Under the pieces are notes generated by a model. It was not told where the DNA came from. It did not search any database and saw only the letters and a program-made list of their open reading frames with translations. DNA of 64,000 nt from an uncultured Gemmatimonadota bacterium (GTDB lineage: Bacteria; Gemmatimonadota; Gemmatimonadetes; Palauibacterales; Palauibacteraceae). Of the stretch, positions 50,540 through 58,769 are shown one piece after another. The first letter of the stretch is position 1. Each line of letters starts with the position of its first letter. The DNA lies in contig CAJWLK010000001.1 in NCBI GenBank assembly GCA_913043255.1, forward strand, positions 62,001 through 126,000. Reading direction: 5' to 3'. The position numbers and the translations under genes are program-made.

Positions 50540-51411
50540 TCGACGTTCTCTACCTGTTCCCGCAACTTGTCAATCTCGTTCTTCGCTTCCACAACCAAGC
50601 GTGAAATTTGCGCATCGTTCGCCTTCGCCCCAAGAGTGTTGACTTCCCGTTGAAGTTCGATGGCGAGAAATCCCAAACGTTTCCCCACCGCCTCTCCATC
50701 TCTATCTAAGAACTCTTCGAAGGCTTCAAGATGCGAACGGGCTCGCACCAGTTCTTCACTAACGTCCCATCGGTCAGCGGTGAGTACGATCTCCCTTGTT
50801 AGGCGGTCCTCTTCAAGTCCTTTTCCAGTCAGTTCCTCGACCGCCCGCCGTAATCGATTACGCTCCTTGGCAAGCCGCCCCGGAGCCAATTCTTCGGCAG
50901 CCTGTAATGCGTCCCGGATAGCATCCACACGTTCACGGAGATCCACTTCGAGCCGCGCCCCTTCACGCTCCCGCATCTCGACAACCACTTCGAGTGCCCT
51001 GTTCACGGCATCCTGTATCATTTCAAGGCCAGGTTCGAACCCAGAGCCAAACCCATCATCTCGAAGAATGCCAGGGGTTCGAAGCATCGACGTCAGATTC
51101 ACTTCACCCTGTACCCCGAACTCATCAGATAACTGGGCACAAGCCTCGATGATGGCACGGGCCCGGTCCCCATCTAACGTCGGGCCCAATGTCTTTCGTG
51201 CATCTTCCACCCGAATGTGGAGATCAATCCTACCTCGATCAGCGTACTTTTCGACAATCGGTTTCAATTCCGACTCCCAGCTTGCAGAACTGGAAGGCCC
51301 CTTAACGATGACCCTAAGTCCCCGAGAATTGACGGAACGCACCTCAACCGTCACGGAACCTTCATCAAAAGAAGACATTGCCGAGCCATAGCCTGTCATG
51401 CTTCGAATCAC
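50536..51411 (-). CDS. YicC/YloC-family protein (endoribonuclease-related)
   Basis: YicC family; E. coli YicC is linked to RNA cleavage. 291 residues with the GTG at 51411, giving VIRSMTGYGSA, the standard family start; GGGAGG lies 6 nt upstream. A longer reading to 51477 overlaps the outer-membrane protein gene and is rejected. Other motifs: VEVRSVNSRGLRV, and the C-terminal EVNTLGAKANDAQISRLVVEAKNEIDKLREQVENVE-type end. Precedes gmk, the usual neighbour. Confidence 0.92.
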   Translation of the reverse strand: MIRSMTGYGSAMSSFDEGSVTVEVRSVNSRGLRVIVKGPSSSASWESELKPIVEKYADRGRIDLHIRVEDARKTLGPTLDGDRARAIIEACAQLSDEFGVQGEVNLTSMLRTPGILRDDGFGSGFEPGLEMIQDAVNRALEVVVEMREREGARLEVDLRERVDAIRDALQAAEELAPGRLAKERNRLRRAVEELTGKGLEEDRLTREIVLTADRWDVSEELVRARSHLEAFEEFLDRDGEAVGKRLGFLAIELQREVNTLGAKANDAQISRLVVEAKNEIDKLREQVENVE

Positions 51412-51448
51412 GCCAGTCCTCCCTGGCATACACACATCGTATGACTCA

Positions 51449-53272
51449 TCAGTTATAGAACTCCCACCTAATCCCAAAGATATTGAACTGGGCCGGAAAA
51501 TTCGCCCCTGGGATATCGTATACGGTCATTCCCTTAGGGTTAGCGAACCTCCAGAAAAAACGGAAATTGCTTATCCGAAACATGAAGTGTCCCCCTAACC
51601 ATGAATCCGATCCAACGATTAACGGATTGACTTGACCTGGCATAGGCAGCAAACGCTCACCACGCCGTTGTAGATAACCAACAAGCCATAATTCCAAGTT
51701 GTCATCGAAGAACGACTCATAAAGACTCAATTCAACCCGCATCTGGTCAACAGGCATAAACATAGTCGCCGCCCCTCTCGACTTGTTCTGCCGCCAGAAT
51801 GCACGAACCCGGACCGGTTCCGCACCTCTAAAAATGACCCCCAAAGGTAATACTGGGCCTGCCACTCGAGCCTCTATTGACGTAACGTCAACTTGGGATG
51901 AGTCCACTATAACAGTGCGATCAAAGGACCCACCGAATCCGACTTGGTGATCAAGGCGTTGCCCAGAAAGACGGCCAGATAAATCAAATTCGCCGAGTTG
52001 GAGATTGGCGGATGCCCCAAAAGATTCAAAACCAATACTGTCTGAAGAAGACAGTTCCGGAAAACCAATGCCACGGCTTCCGCTAGTCGTGAAAGCCCTC
52101 AAGGTAATAGGCACAACAGTCGAGTCCTGGAATGCTACTCCCGCGCGCAACGACTCAGTTGAAAAATCATTCCAGCGCGCAATCTTAGCTCCCCCCTCAA
52201 ACGTAACGGGGCCGAGCGGATACCACCCTGTGAGGTCTGCCGAGAGCGACGGATAAGCGGCCCGCCCCATGAACCTAGCAGATGTACTCAGCCCCCCTTT
52301 CCCGGGCAGTGCTGAAAAACTGAAACCGACAGCATCCGCACCTCGAGGCCTCGGTGCCAAGCTATCTGGAAGACCTGGGACCAGAAGCCGCTGTGTCGAT
52401 GTTGACGCATATGCTTCAACTTGTGCTCGATCCCCAATATTGCCACGTGTGCGCAGCACAACTTCACGACGCCGGATATCCGCCGTGTCGGCGGCGGTTC
52501 GATCGACGCTCGCATTGACGAATTCAAACTGAACACCAAAATCATTCGAGCGCGGCATCCACGAGAGGCGTCCCAATAATCCAAATCGATCATTCTCGAC
52601 GTTGTCCGCCTCAACGTCGAGCAATTCGAATCCGCCCTCAAAATTGAAAGTCTTTCCCAACCCGTTCGCAAATACTCCGTCCAAGATATCTGCGGCCGGT
52701 GTTCCAGTACCGCCACCAATCCGAGAATACGCCTGAGTTCCATCATGGCGGACTAAATCAACATCGATAATAAAGCCATCTGCACCACGATATACGTGCA
52801 CACGTTCTACATAGTTGAGCGACAGACGTCGCAAATCCGTTTGCGCCCGTTCTAGGGAAGGAACTTCACGGCCATCTATGAACAGTGCTAAGAACCCTGG
52901 CCCGAGTGCACCATCAAAACCGTGGTGGGGGCCAACAAAAAACCCTGCCCGTAGCGGAGAAAAACCGGGGACAAACTCTTGCAAGAGTCCTACAAGGGAT
53001 AATGCACTTGAACTTCTCACACACTCCCGGTCGCAAGAAAAGACTTCGTGGCTCGCTCCTCGAAGAGGCACCAAACGGGCCGGGAAAGCCGGAGCCCTTA
53101 GTGAGACCGGCTCGATAAACGCCTCTCTCACCGAGTCCGGGGCCACTTCTAATGTATCTGATCCTGGGGGGGTTTGGGCGTAGGCCAGGGATGTTCCAGA
53201 ATATATAGCGAGTGCAAACCCGATTGCCGCCCAAAAACGCATAAGCCTACTCAGGTGCAGTCCCTTAACCAT
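51449..53272 (-). CDS. Outer-membrane protein: TonB-plug-like domain plus short beta-barrel
   Basis: 607 residues (597 if the ATG at 53242 is used). Signal peptide about 1-32. A plug-like domain (about 88-165) has LVGLLQEFVPGF, FIDGREVP, and YVERVHVYRGADGF, as in TonB-dependent receptors. The following barrel of about 430 residues is shorter than the usual 600 or more, and ends in an aromatic terminus (FGIRWEFYN). No clear TonB box is seen. A Cys pair (80 and 84) lies before the plug. Ligand unknown; it sits between pepA and yicC in the housekeeping run. Confidence 0.8.
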   Translation of the reverse strand: MVKGLHLSRLMRFWAAIGFALAIYSGTSLAYAQTPPGSDTLEVAPDSVREAFIEPVSLRAPAFPARLVPLRGASHEVFSCDRECVRSSSALSLVGLLQEFVPGFSPLRAGFFVGPHHGFDGALGPGFLALFIDGREVPSLERAQTDLRRLSLNYVERVHVYRGADGFIIDVDLVRHDGTQAYSRIGGGTGTPAADILDGVFANGLGKTFNFEGGFELLDVEADNVENDRFGLLGRLSWMPRSNDFGVQFEFVNASVDRTAADTADIRRREVVLRTRGNIGDRAQVEAYASTSTQRLLVPGLPDSLAPRPRGADAVGFSFSALPGKGGLSTSARFMGRAAYPSLSADLTGWYPLGPVTFEGGAKIARWNDFSTESLRAGVAFQDSTVVPITLRAFTTSGSRGIGFPELSSSDSIGFESFGASANLQLGEFDLSGRLSGQRLDHQVGFGGSFDRTVIVDSSQVDVTSIEARVAGPVLPLGVIFRGAEPVRVRAFWRQNKSRGAATMFMPVDQMRVELSLYESFFDDNLELWLVGYLQRRGERLLPMPGQVNPLIVGSDSWLGGHFMFRISNFRFFWRFANPKGMTVYDIPGANFPAQFNIFGIRWEFYN

Positions 53273-54690
53273 TCATGAATGAGCCGAACTCCTACACCGG
53301 TCGCACCCTTCGGCTGCCAGCCTCGAGCATCGCTTGCCCAAGTAGTTCCCGCGATATCGAGATGTGCCCATGGAACTTCGTCATCGACAAAGTCACGAAG
53401 GAACCAACCGGCAGTAATCGTGCCCCCAGCACTCCCACCTGTGTTTTTTATATCGGCAATCCCAGAATCCAACTGAGACCGGAACTCAGGCCACAGAGGC
53501 AAACGCCATATGCGCTCACCACTAGTGTTGCCTGCCTTGAGCAGCTTCTCGGAAAGTTCATCACTGGGGCTCATCAACCCGGCTGCGTGGTGACCCAACG
53601 CAACAACGCAAGCTCCAGTCAACGTAGCCATATCGACAATCACTTTAGGGGACAATCCTTGAGCATACGTTAGTGCGTCCGACAAGATCAGCCGGCCTTC
53701 TGCATCGGTGTTAATCACCTCGATTGACTTTCCGGACAAACCCCGAATCACATCGCCGGGCTTGACGGCAGAACCTGACGGAAGGTTTTCAGTGGCCGGT
53801 ATCAGTCCTACTACGCGCTGCGGGATATCCAATCGAGCAGCAGCAACGAGAATTCCAAATACAGCCGCCGCTCCTCCCATATCATACTTCATTTTTTCCA
53901 TCCCTTTGGCCGGCTTCAAAGAGATGCCACCAGCATCGAAAGTAACACCCTTTCCAACCACTACGTACGGATCACCCCCCTGCCCTGCATGCTCAAGAAC
54001 TAAGAAGCACGGCTCTTCCACTGACCCTTTCGCGACGGCAAGCAAAGCACCAAACCCTTCTTCACGAAGCTTGTCTATACCCAATACCGTAGCCTGAAAA
54101 CCAAGCTCACCAGCAAGGCGTTTCGCTACTGTTGCCAAATACTGAGGAGTTCCTACGTTCGCCGGAAGTGTAACAAGTTCCCTCGACAGATTTTGTGCCT
54201 CAGCGAGTACTTGCCCACGCCTTACCGCATCGGTGACCTTTTGAACTGGTTCGCCTTCGGTACAGAGAACGCGGATTTCGGGAGCAGCGTGTTGGCCTTT
54301 CGAGTCACGAAGTTCGTCATAGCTCCAATCCCCTAGTACTAGACCTTCTGCAACTGCCTGCCAGATAGACAACTCAGCGTCATGGGGGACGCGAACCGCG
54401 ACAGATCGCAACCCTATTTCACGTGCAGCCCGGACACCTCGACCTGCCGCCTGCCTAAAAGATTCTTCAATTGGCCTAGCGCCTCGCGCAATCTGAACCA
54501 GAAACAAGTCAGGGCGACTCTCTCTCCCGAGGACCGCCCAACCAGTTCTGTCTTCAGACGTCCGATTTGCCTCCAACCACTTCTTCGCCGGTTTTTCCCA
54601 CCATTCATTCGACGTCGCCACATCGTCGATCCACGGCACAACAAGTGCGTCTACATCCCTCGACACCGGAACACTGGATCGAATCTCCAT
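53251..54690 (-). CDS. pepA: Leucyl aminopeptidase (cytosol aminopeptidase, M17)
   Basis: Metal-dependent removal of N-terminal residues from peptides. 479 residues. Catalytic domain has VGKGVTFDAGGISLKPAKGMEKMKYDMGGAA (Lys, Asp ligands) and NTDAEGRLILSDALTYA (M17 signature). The N-terminal macro-like domain is less conserved. First gene of the run to aroE. Its 3' end overlaps the outer-membrane protein gene by about 20 bp if that gene's first ATG is used. Confidence 0.94.
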   Translation of the reverse strand: MEIRSSVPVSRDVDALVVPWIDDVATSNEWWEKPAKKWLEANRTSEDRTGWAVLGRESRPDLFLVQIARGARPIEESFRQAAGRGVRAAREIGLRSVAVRVPHDAELSIWQAVAEGLVLGDWSYDELRDSKGQHAAPEIRVLCTEGEPVQKVTDAVRRGQVLAEAQNLSRELVTLPANVGTPQYLATVAKRLAGELGFQATVLGIDKLREEGFGALLAVAKGSVEEPCFLVLEHAGQGGDPYVVVGKGVTFDAGGISLKPAKGMEKMKYDMGGAAAVFGILVAAARLDIPQRVVGLIPATENLPSGSAVKPGDVIRGLSGKSIEVINTDAEGRLILSDALTYAQGLSPKVIVDMATLTGACVVALGHHAAGLMSPSDELSEKLLKAGNTSGERIWRLPLWPEFRSQLDSGIADIKNTGGSAGGTITAGWFLRDFVDDEVPWAHLDIAGTTWASDARGWQPKGATGVGVRLIHEWLRDCT

Positions 54691-54702
54691 TGGTGATCCT
54701 CT

Positions 54703-54737
54703 CTAAAACGAAAGAAGCGGGCCTCGGGACCCGCTTC
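54703..54737 (-). terminator. Intrinsic terminator after citrate synthase
   Basis: On the minus strand GAAGCGGG (54730-54737) pairs perfectly with CCCGCTTC (54714-54721), an 8-bp GC-rich stem with an 8-nt loop, followed by TTTCGTTTT. It lies 81 bp past the citrate synthase stop and just before the pepA start, separating the two transcription units. No other gene lies in the 128-bp gap 54691-54817. Confidence 0.8.
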
Positions 54738-54817
54738 AAATTGTCGCGTCATCCCCCTCTATCAAAGCATTCAGCGCTAGACGCAATCATACCCTGGACA
54801 TTGTCCAGCCCTTCGGG

Positions 54818-55945
54818 TCATCGATCCTCGATCGCCACCCAGCGTAAATCTTTCTCTCCTACATATTCGGCTCTCGGCCGGATAAGCCGATTGTTCGCGT
54901 GTTGTTCCATTACGTGGCCGGTCCATCCCCCCATTCGACCTATTGCAAAAAGCGGGGTGTACAGGTCAATCGGGATACCCAGTGCGTAATACACCGTGGC
55001 ACAGTAGAAGTCTACATTTGGGTTGATCCCCTTCTTCGAGATCATTTGTTCCTCTAGTTCGCGCGACATTTTATAGAACTTCTCTAATCCAGCCTGCTCC
55101 GTGAGCACTCGAGACATCTCGCGAAGATGTGTTGCCCGCGGGTCTTCAGTTCTGTACACGCGGTGACCGAAACCCATAATTTTCCGCTTCTCCGCAAAAG
55201 CCCTTTCGAGCCACGGCGTCACGTTATCAGGGTCACCGATTTCTAAAAGTGTGTCCATCGCTTTGGCGTTTGCGCCTCCGTGGAGTGAACCCTTTAGCGC
55301 CCCTACCCCTCCCGCAACAGCTGAGTGCATATCACCGAGTGTAGCAGCGATCACTCGGCAGGCAAACGTCGATGCATTGAACCCATGGTCCAGATATAGG
55401 AGAAGCGTCCGATCCAACGCGGCGACTGCCTCATCCGACCCGGCTTCACCCGTAGCCATGCGAACAAAATCTTGCGAGAAAGAGAGAGACGGGTCCGGCG
55501 CAAGCGGCTCCATCCCCTGACGAATGCGGTGAATAGCCGCAATGATTGTTGGCGTCCGTGCCACCAGTCTCTTTGCCTTTCGTTCGTTGGCGTCCGGCGA
55601 ATTATCCTCGGCATCCGCATCGAACATCCCTTCGAGAGATATCCCAGTACGTAGGGCGGCCATGGGGATAGTTTTTTCCGATACACACTGCAATAGCCCT
55701 TCGAGCGTCTTAGCATCAATAGCACGTTCTACAGCCAAATCGCCTTCGAACCGCTCTAATTCCTGATGGTTTGGGAGGCGACCATGCCAAAGAAGAAACA
55801 CGCTTTCTAGAAAAGACGCGTGTGGAGCAAGCTCATGAATATTGTAGCCTCGGTAGACGAGAATCCCTTCCAGTCCATCAATAAAGCTCAGAGACGTCTT
55901 CGAGGCGACAACACCTTCAAGTCCTTTTGCAGCCGACGCGGTCAT
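54818..55945 (-). CDS. gltA: Citrate synthase (type I, short form)
   Basis: Condenses acetyl-CoA with oxaloacetate. 375 residues. Active-site His residues in GSLHGGANAKAM and GFGHRVYRTEDPRA, and Asp in NPNVDFYCATVYYALGIP, are visible. The size is like short CitZ/PrpC members; a 2-methylcitrate synthase cannot be excluded by eye. It has an Asp/Glu-rich insert (FDADAEDNSPD) in the N-terminal half. The gene is followed by a clear terminator and preceded by a small unknown gene 67 bp upstream. Confidence 0.92.
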   Translation of the reverse strand: MTASAAKGLEGVVASKTSLSFIDGLEGILVYRGYNIHELAPHASFLESVFLLWHGRLPNHQELERFEGDLAVERAIDAKTLEGLLQCVSEKTIPMAALRTGISLEGMFDADAEDNSPDANERKAKRLVARTPTIIAAIHRIRQGMEPLAPDPSLSFSQDFVRMATGEAGSDEAVAALDRTLLLYLDHGFNASTFACRVIAATLGDMHSAVAGGVGALKGSLHGGANAKAMDTLLEIGDPDNVTPWLERAFAEKRKIMGFGHRVYRTEDPRATHLREMSRVLTEQAGLEKFYKMSRELEEQMISKKGINPNVDFYCATVYYALGIPIDLYTPLFAIGRMGGWTGHVMEQHANNRLIRPRAEYVGEKDLRWVAIEDR

Positions 55946-56012
55946 TCTTTATTTCAAGCCTTTCGGTATTAGAGGAGAACCAAACGGGATCCAATGAAAC
56001 GTTTAGCCCTAA

Positions 56013-56264
56013 TTAGCGGATGGCGGGATCCACTTCCGCCTTCTTAAAATGTTTTTTGAGTTGCTCCAGAGTCAGGTCTTCAAAAGATCCTTGGGGCAAC
56101 CGCAATCGACGCTGAGCTTGATCAGGATCAGAAAAACACACAAACACTACTGCTTCCAGATCTGAAGCTGGGATCTTCTCCTTTGGGTCTGGCCAGAAGA
56201 CCTCGCGTGAAGCAAGCCACGCTTTCCAACGACGACCGTCATCATCCTGGAAAGTTTTTGTCAT
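56013..56264 (-). CDS. Unknown small protein upstream of citrate synthase
   Basis: 83 residues, no family recognised. Trp-rich start (DGRRWKAWLASREVFWPDP), a hydrophobic beta-like stretch AVVFVCFSDP, and a charged helical end LTLEQLKKHFKKAE. GAGG lies five nt before the ATG. TATAAT lies nine nt upstream of the ATG (56274-56279), next to an AT-rich palindrome. Gap to gltA is 67 bp, so it may be co-transcribed. Confidence 0.65.
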   Translation of the reverse strand: MTKTFQDDDGRRWKAWLASREVFWPDPKEKIPASDLEAVVFVCFSDPDQAQRRLRLPQGSFEDLTLEQLKKHFKKAEVDPAIR

Positions 56265-56275
56265 AATCGCCTCAT

Positions 56276-56293
56276 TATAAATACCTATTTATA
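56276..56293 (-). promoter_or_regulatory. AT-rich palindrome overlapping a -10 box before the 83-residue gene
   Basis: TATAAATA and TATTTATA are perfect 8-bp inverted arms around CC (56276-56293), placed 12 bp upstream of the 56264 start and partly overlapping TATAAT (56274-56279). It could be an operator or a pair of -10-like elements. No good -35 is visible. The 142-bp gap 56265-56406 holds nothing else I recognise. Confidence 0.35.
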
Positions 56294-56406
56294 GATATGA
56301 TCGATCGCCCCACGGAGAGAGATACGAGCTCCCTCTAAGGGAAGAACCGTTTTGAACTCAGCAAAGTAAGATAGCGTTTGGCTGGATAATTTGGAAGATG
56401 AGCCCG

Positions 56407-56541
56407 CTAAGACTCGGAGTCTTTCTCACCCCCCTCGTCGAGCTCGCGGAGTCGGCATCCAAATGCGAACCCGGCACCGAGAAATAAAATTAGAAGCCCG
56501 AGGAGAAGCGTAATGAAAACGTAATAGATTGTGATTGACAT
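56407..56541 (-). CDS. Possible small single-pass membrane protein
   Basis: 44 residues: MSITIYYVFITLLLGLLILF begins a long hydrophobic helix (about 3-28), followed by a charged tail (CRLRELDEGGEKDSES). It starts 26 bp after the acyltransferase stop. The ribosome site is poor (AAGAGG is 12 nt upstream; GAGG is too close). The helix-plus-charged-tail shape resembles small cytochrome-oxidase accessory or membrane peptides, but no family is assigned. Real gene status is uncertain. Confidence 0.45.
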   Translation of the reverse strand: MSITIYYVFITLLLGLLILFLGAGFAFGCRLRELDEGGEKDSES

Positions 56542-56567
56542 ACCTCAGACTATGCCTCTTAAAGGGT

Positions 56568-57425
56568 TCATTGTCCAGCACTTCCCTCAAGGCGCCTTAA
56601 TACACGACGCTGGAATGAGATTCGGTTCATTACTCTATCTACAATTTCTTGGGCCGCCTCTCTCGACCGCTCCCTATTTTCGAGATCATCGTAATTAATC
56701 GGTCGCCCAAAATAGATTGCCACCTTTTTCCCTAGGCGTGGGAAACTCGCTCCGATTGGGAGTACCTGATCCATACCCTCAATCGTTACCGGGATCACCT
56801 TAGGCCCTGTCCCCAAGATGACCAAACCTGCTCCTGGTCGACCTCGGCCAATACTCCCATCACGAGAACGGGTTCCAGACGGAAACAAGATCATTGTGCT
56901 ATCGCGCAGGGCACGGACTGAACGCGTAATTGCTTTCAGATCACGACGACCTGGTCGGACCGGAATGCATTTGAGATGGTGGAACACCCATGCAAATAAT
57001 CTGTTTCGGAAAAAATTCTCCTGTGCGGCCGGATTCCACGGCACAAGATATGTCTTAATCATGTCATACGGGAAAAAAGCCGCATAGCCTATGAGGAACG
57101 AGTCAATCATCGACTGATGGTTAGATAGCAATAGAGTGTTAGGCGCGTGCGGCAACCTCGAACGTCCATATACACGGGTCCGGTTCAAAACCCAGAAGAA
57201 CAAGATGACAACAGGCGCTAAAATAATATTGGTAATGACCCAAGTTATGATCGGCCATAAAAAATTCGTCAACCACCCCTCATACTCACCCCTGTATGGT
57301 CGATGATCCCTAGGCCTCTCTACCGAAGAGACACCATCTCGCGATCCTGAGCCCACTTGCCCGTAGCCAGACGCTTGAGTGCTACTTTGGGAGGTTTCAG
57401 TTCGGTCATTCATGGTCGCGCTCAC
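56568..57425 (-). CDS. plsC: 1-acyl-sn-glycerol-3-phosphate acyltransferase family
   Basis: Acylates lysophosphatidic acid in membrane-lipid synthesis. 285 residues. Low-complexity hydrophilic N-terminus of about 45 residues, then a membrane segment (NFLWPIITWVITNIILAPVVILFFWV). Motif I NHQSMIDS gives the HX4D catalytic pair; motif III FPSGTRSRDG is close to FPEGTRS but with Ser in place of Glu. Substrate specificity is unproven. plsX is elsewhere at 12261. It is divergent from the flavoprotein gene. Confidence 0.88.
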   Translation of the reverse strand: MSATMNDRTETSQSSTQASGYGQVGSGSRDGVSSVERPRDHRPYRGEYEGWLTNFLWPIITWVITNIILAPVVILFFWVLNRTRVYGRSRLPHAPNTLLLSNHQSMIDSFLIGYAAFFPYDMIKTYLVPWNPAAQENFFRNRLFAWVFHHLKCIPVRPGRRDLKAITRSVRALRDSTMILFPSGTRSRDGSIGRGRPGAGLVILGTGPKVIPVTIEGMDQVLPIGASFPRLGKKVAIYFGRPINYDDLENRERSREAAQEIVDRVMNRISFQRRVLRRLEGSAGQ

Positions 57426-57478
57426 TCATGGGCTGAGAGTAGGTTCTGTTCCGTACAAAGGGAAGATGAAGGAATCGA

Positions 57479-58753
57479 ATGGAAACGAATACAAAGGATC
57501 ACAGCCACTCCATGAGAAGCACCACAAGGCAAGCCCATATTCACGATCTAGCAATTGTTGGGTTAGGGCCTGTCGGACTCGAAGCAGCTTCTGCTAGCAA
57601 CGCCCTTGGACTAGACGTGATCGGGTTTGAAGCTACTAAGGTAGGCGGACACGTCGATCAGTGGGGGCAAGTCAGACTATTTTCCCCCTTCGAACTCAAT
57701 GCAGGGCCCGCTGGTGAACAGGTATTAATAAACGCCGCAAAGACATTACCTGAGCCAGACGAAATAATGACCGGAGCAACCTTCCTCAATAACTATCTCC
57801 AGCCTCTTGCAGATCAACTCTCCGGTAGCGTAGCCCTACTAGAGGGAGTCCGTGTCCTAGCCGTGGGTCGACAGGGTTGGCTCAAGCATGAAGGTATTGA
57901 CTCTTCAGCACGGGCTACACAGCCGTTTCGAATCCTCGTTGAGGAGAATGGAAATGAACGCGAAGTTCTGGCTCGGTCAGTGTTTGACTGCTCCGGCACG
58001 TATGGTCGCCCCAATTGGGCTGGAGGAAGTGGAATACCCGCCCGCGGAGAGCGTCAGATGCGCAACAAAATCGAATACCATGTACCTGACCCAACTCACC
58101 GAAATCGTGATAAATTCGAATCATCTCGAACCCTTCTCATCGGCGGTGGGCATTCCGCAGCTACAACAGCACTAGCTCTGGCTGAACTGGCGATAGAGGA
58201 ACCAAAGACCAGTTTCGTATGGGCCACTCGCGGAGGAGGAGGTACGCAACTACACCCACTTACCAACGATCCTCTCCGCGAGCGTGCCAAGCTTGTGGAT
58301 CAAATCAGAGACCTCCGAACCAATCTTCCATCCGGATCTGAATGGCTAACCCAAGCTCAGCTTGTGGCTGTGTGGGCAGAAGGCCAAGGCATCGGTGTTG
58401 AGGTGGCGGTGAACGGTGACATACGGCGGGATCGATTTGACCATATCGTAGCTAACGTCGGTTACGAGCCCGACGACACAATTTATCGACAACTACAGAT
58501 ACATGAGTGCTATGCTTCACGTGGGCCAATGAACTTGGCTACCACTTTGCTCGCCGCCTCTGGAGATGGTCCTACTGATTGCCTTTCCCATGACGGATTA
58601 GGGAAGGATACCATCCAAAATCCGGAGTCTGGTTTTTTCATCCTGGGCGCCAAGAGCTTCGGGAAAAACTCTTCCTTCCTCATGCGCACAGGTTACGGGC
58701 AAGTATCCGCTGCGTTGTCTCTCATAGTTTCTGAGTTACACTTTACTAAATAA
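57479..58753 (+). CDS. FAD-dependent NAD(P)-binding oxidoreductase, substrate unknown
   Basis: 424 residues with two Rossmann motifs: GLGPVGLEAA near residue 28 (FAD) and GGGHSAATTALAL near residue 223 (NAD(P)). An ATG-linker-type segment DCSGTYGRPNW follows the first domain. This two-dinucleotide layout occurs in flavin monooxygenases and YpdA/thioredoxin-reductase-like proteins; I cannot choose. No redox CXXC pair is seen. It is an isolated plus-strand gene between plsC and ETF-QO. Confidence 0.8.
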   Translation: METNTKDHSHSMRSTTRQAHIHDLAIVGLGPVGLEAASASNALGLDVIGFEATKVGGHVDQWGQVRLFSPFELNAGPAGEQVLINAAKTLPEPDEIMTGATFLNNYLQPLADQLSGSVALLEGVRVLAVGRQGWLKHEGIDSSARATQPFRILVEENGNEREVLARSVFDCSGTYGRPNWAGGSGIPARGERQMRNKIEYHVPDPTHRNRDKFESSRTLLIGGGHSAATTALALAELAIEEPKTSFVWATRGGGGTQLHPLTNDPLRERAKLVDQIRDLRTNLPSGSEWLTQAQLVAVWAEGQGIGVEVAVNGDIRRDRFDHIVANVGYEPDDTIYRQLQIHECYASRGPMNLATTLLAASGDGPTDCLSHDGLGKDTIQNPESGFFILGAKSFGKNSSFLMRTGYGQVSAALSLIVSELHFTK

Positions 58754-58769
58754 CACTCCTGAAACGTAC

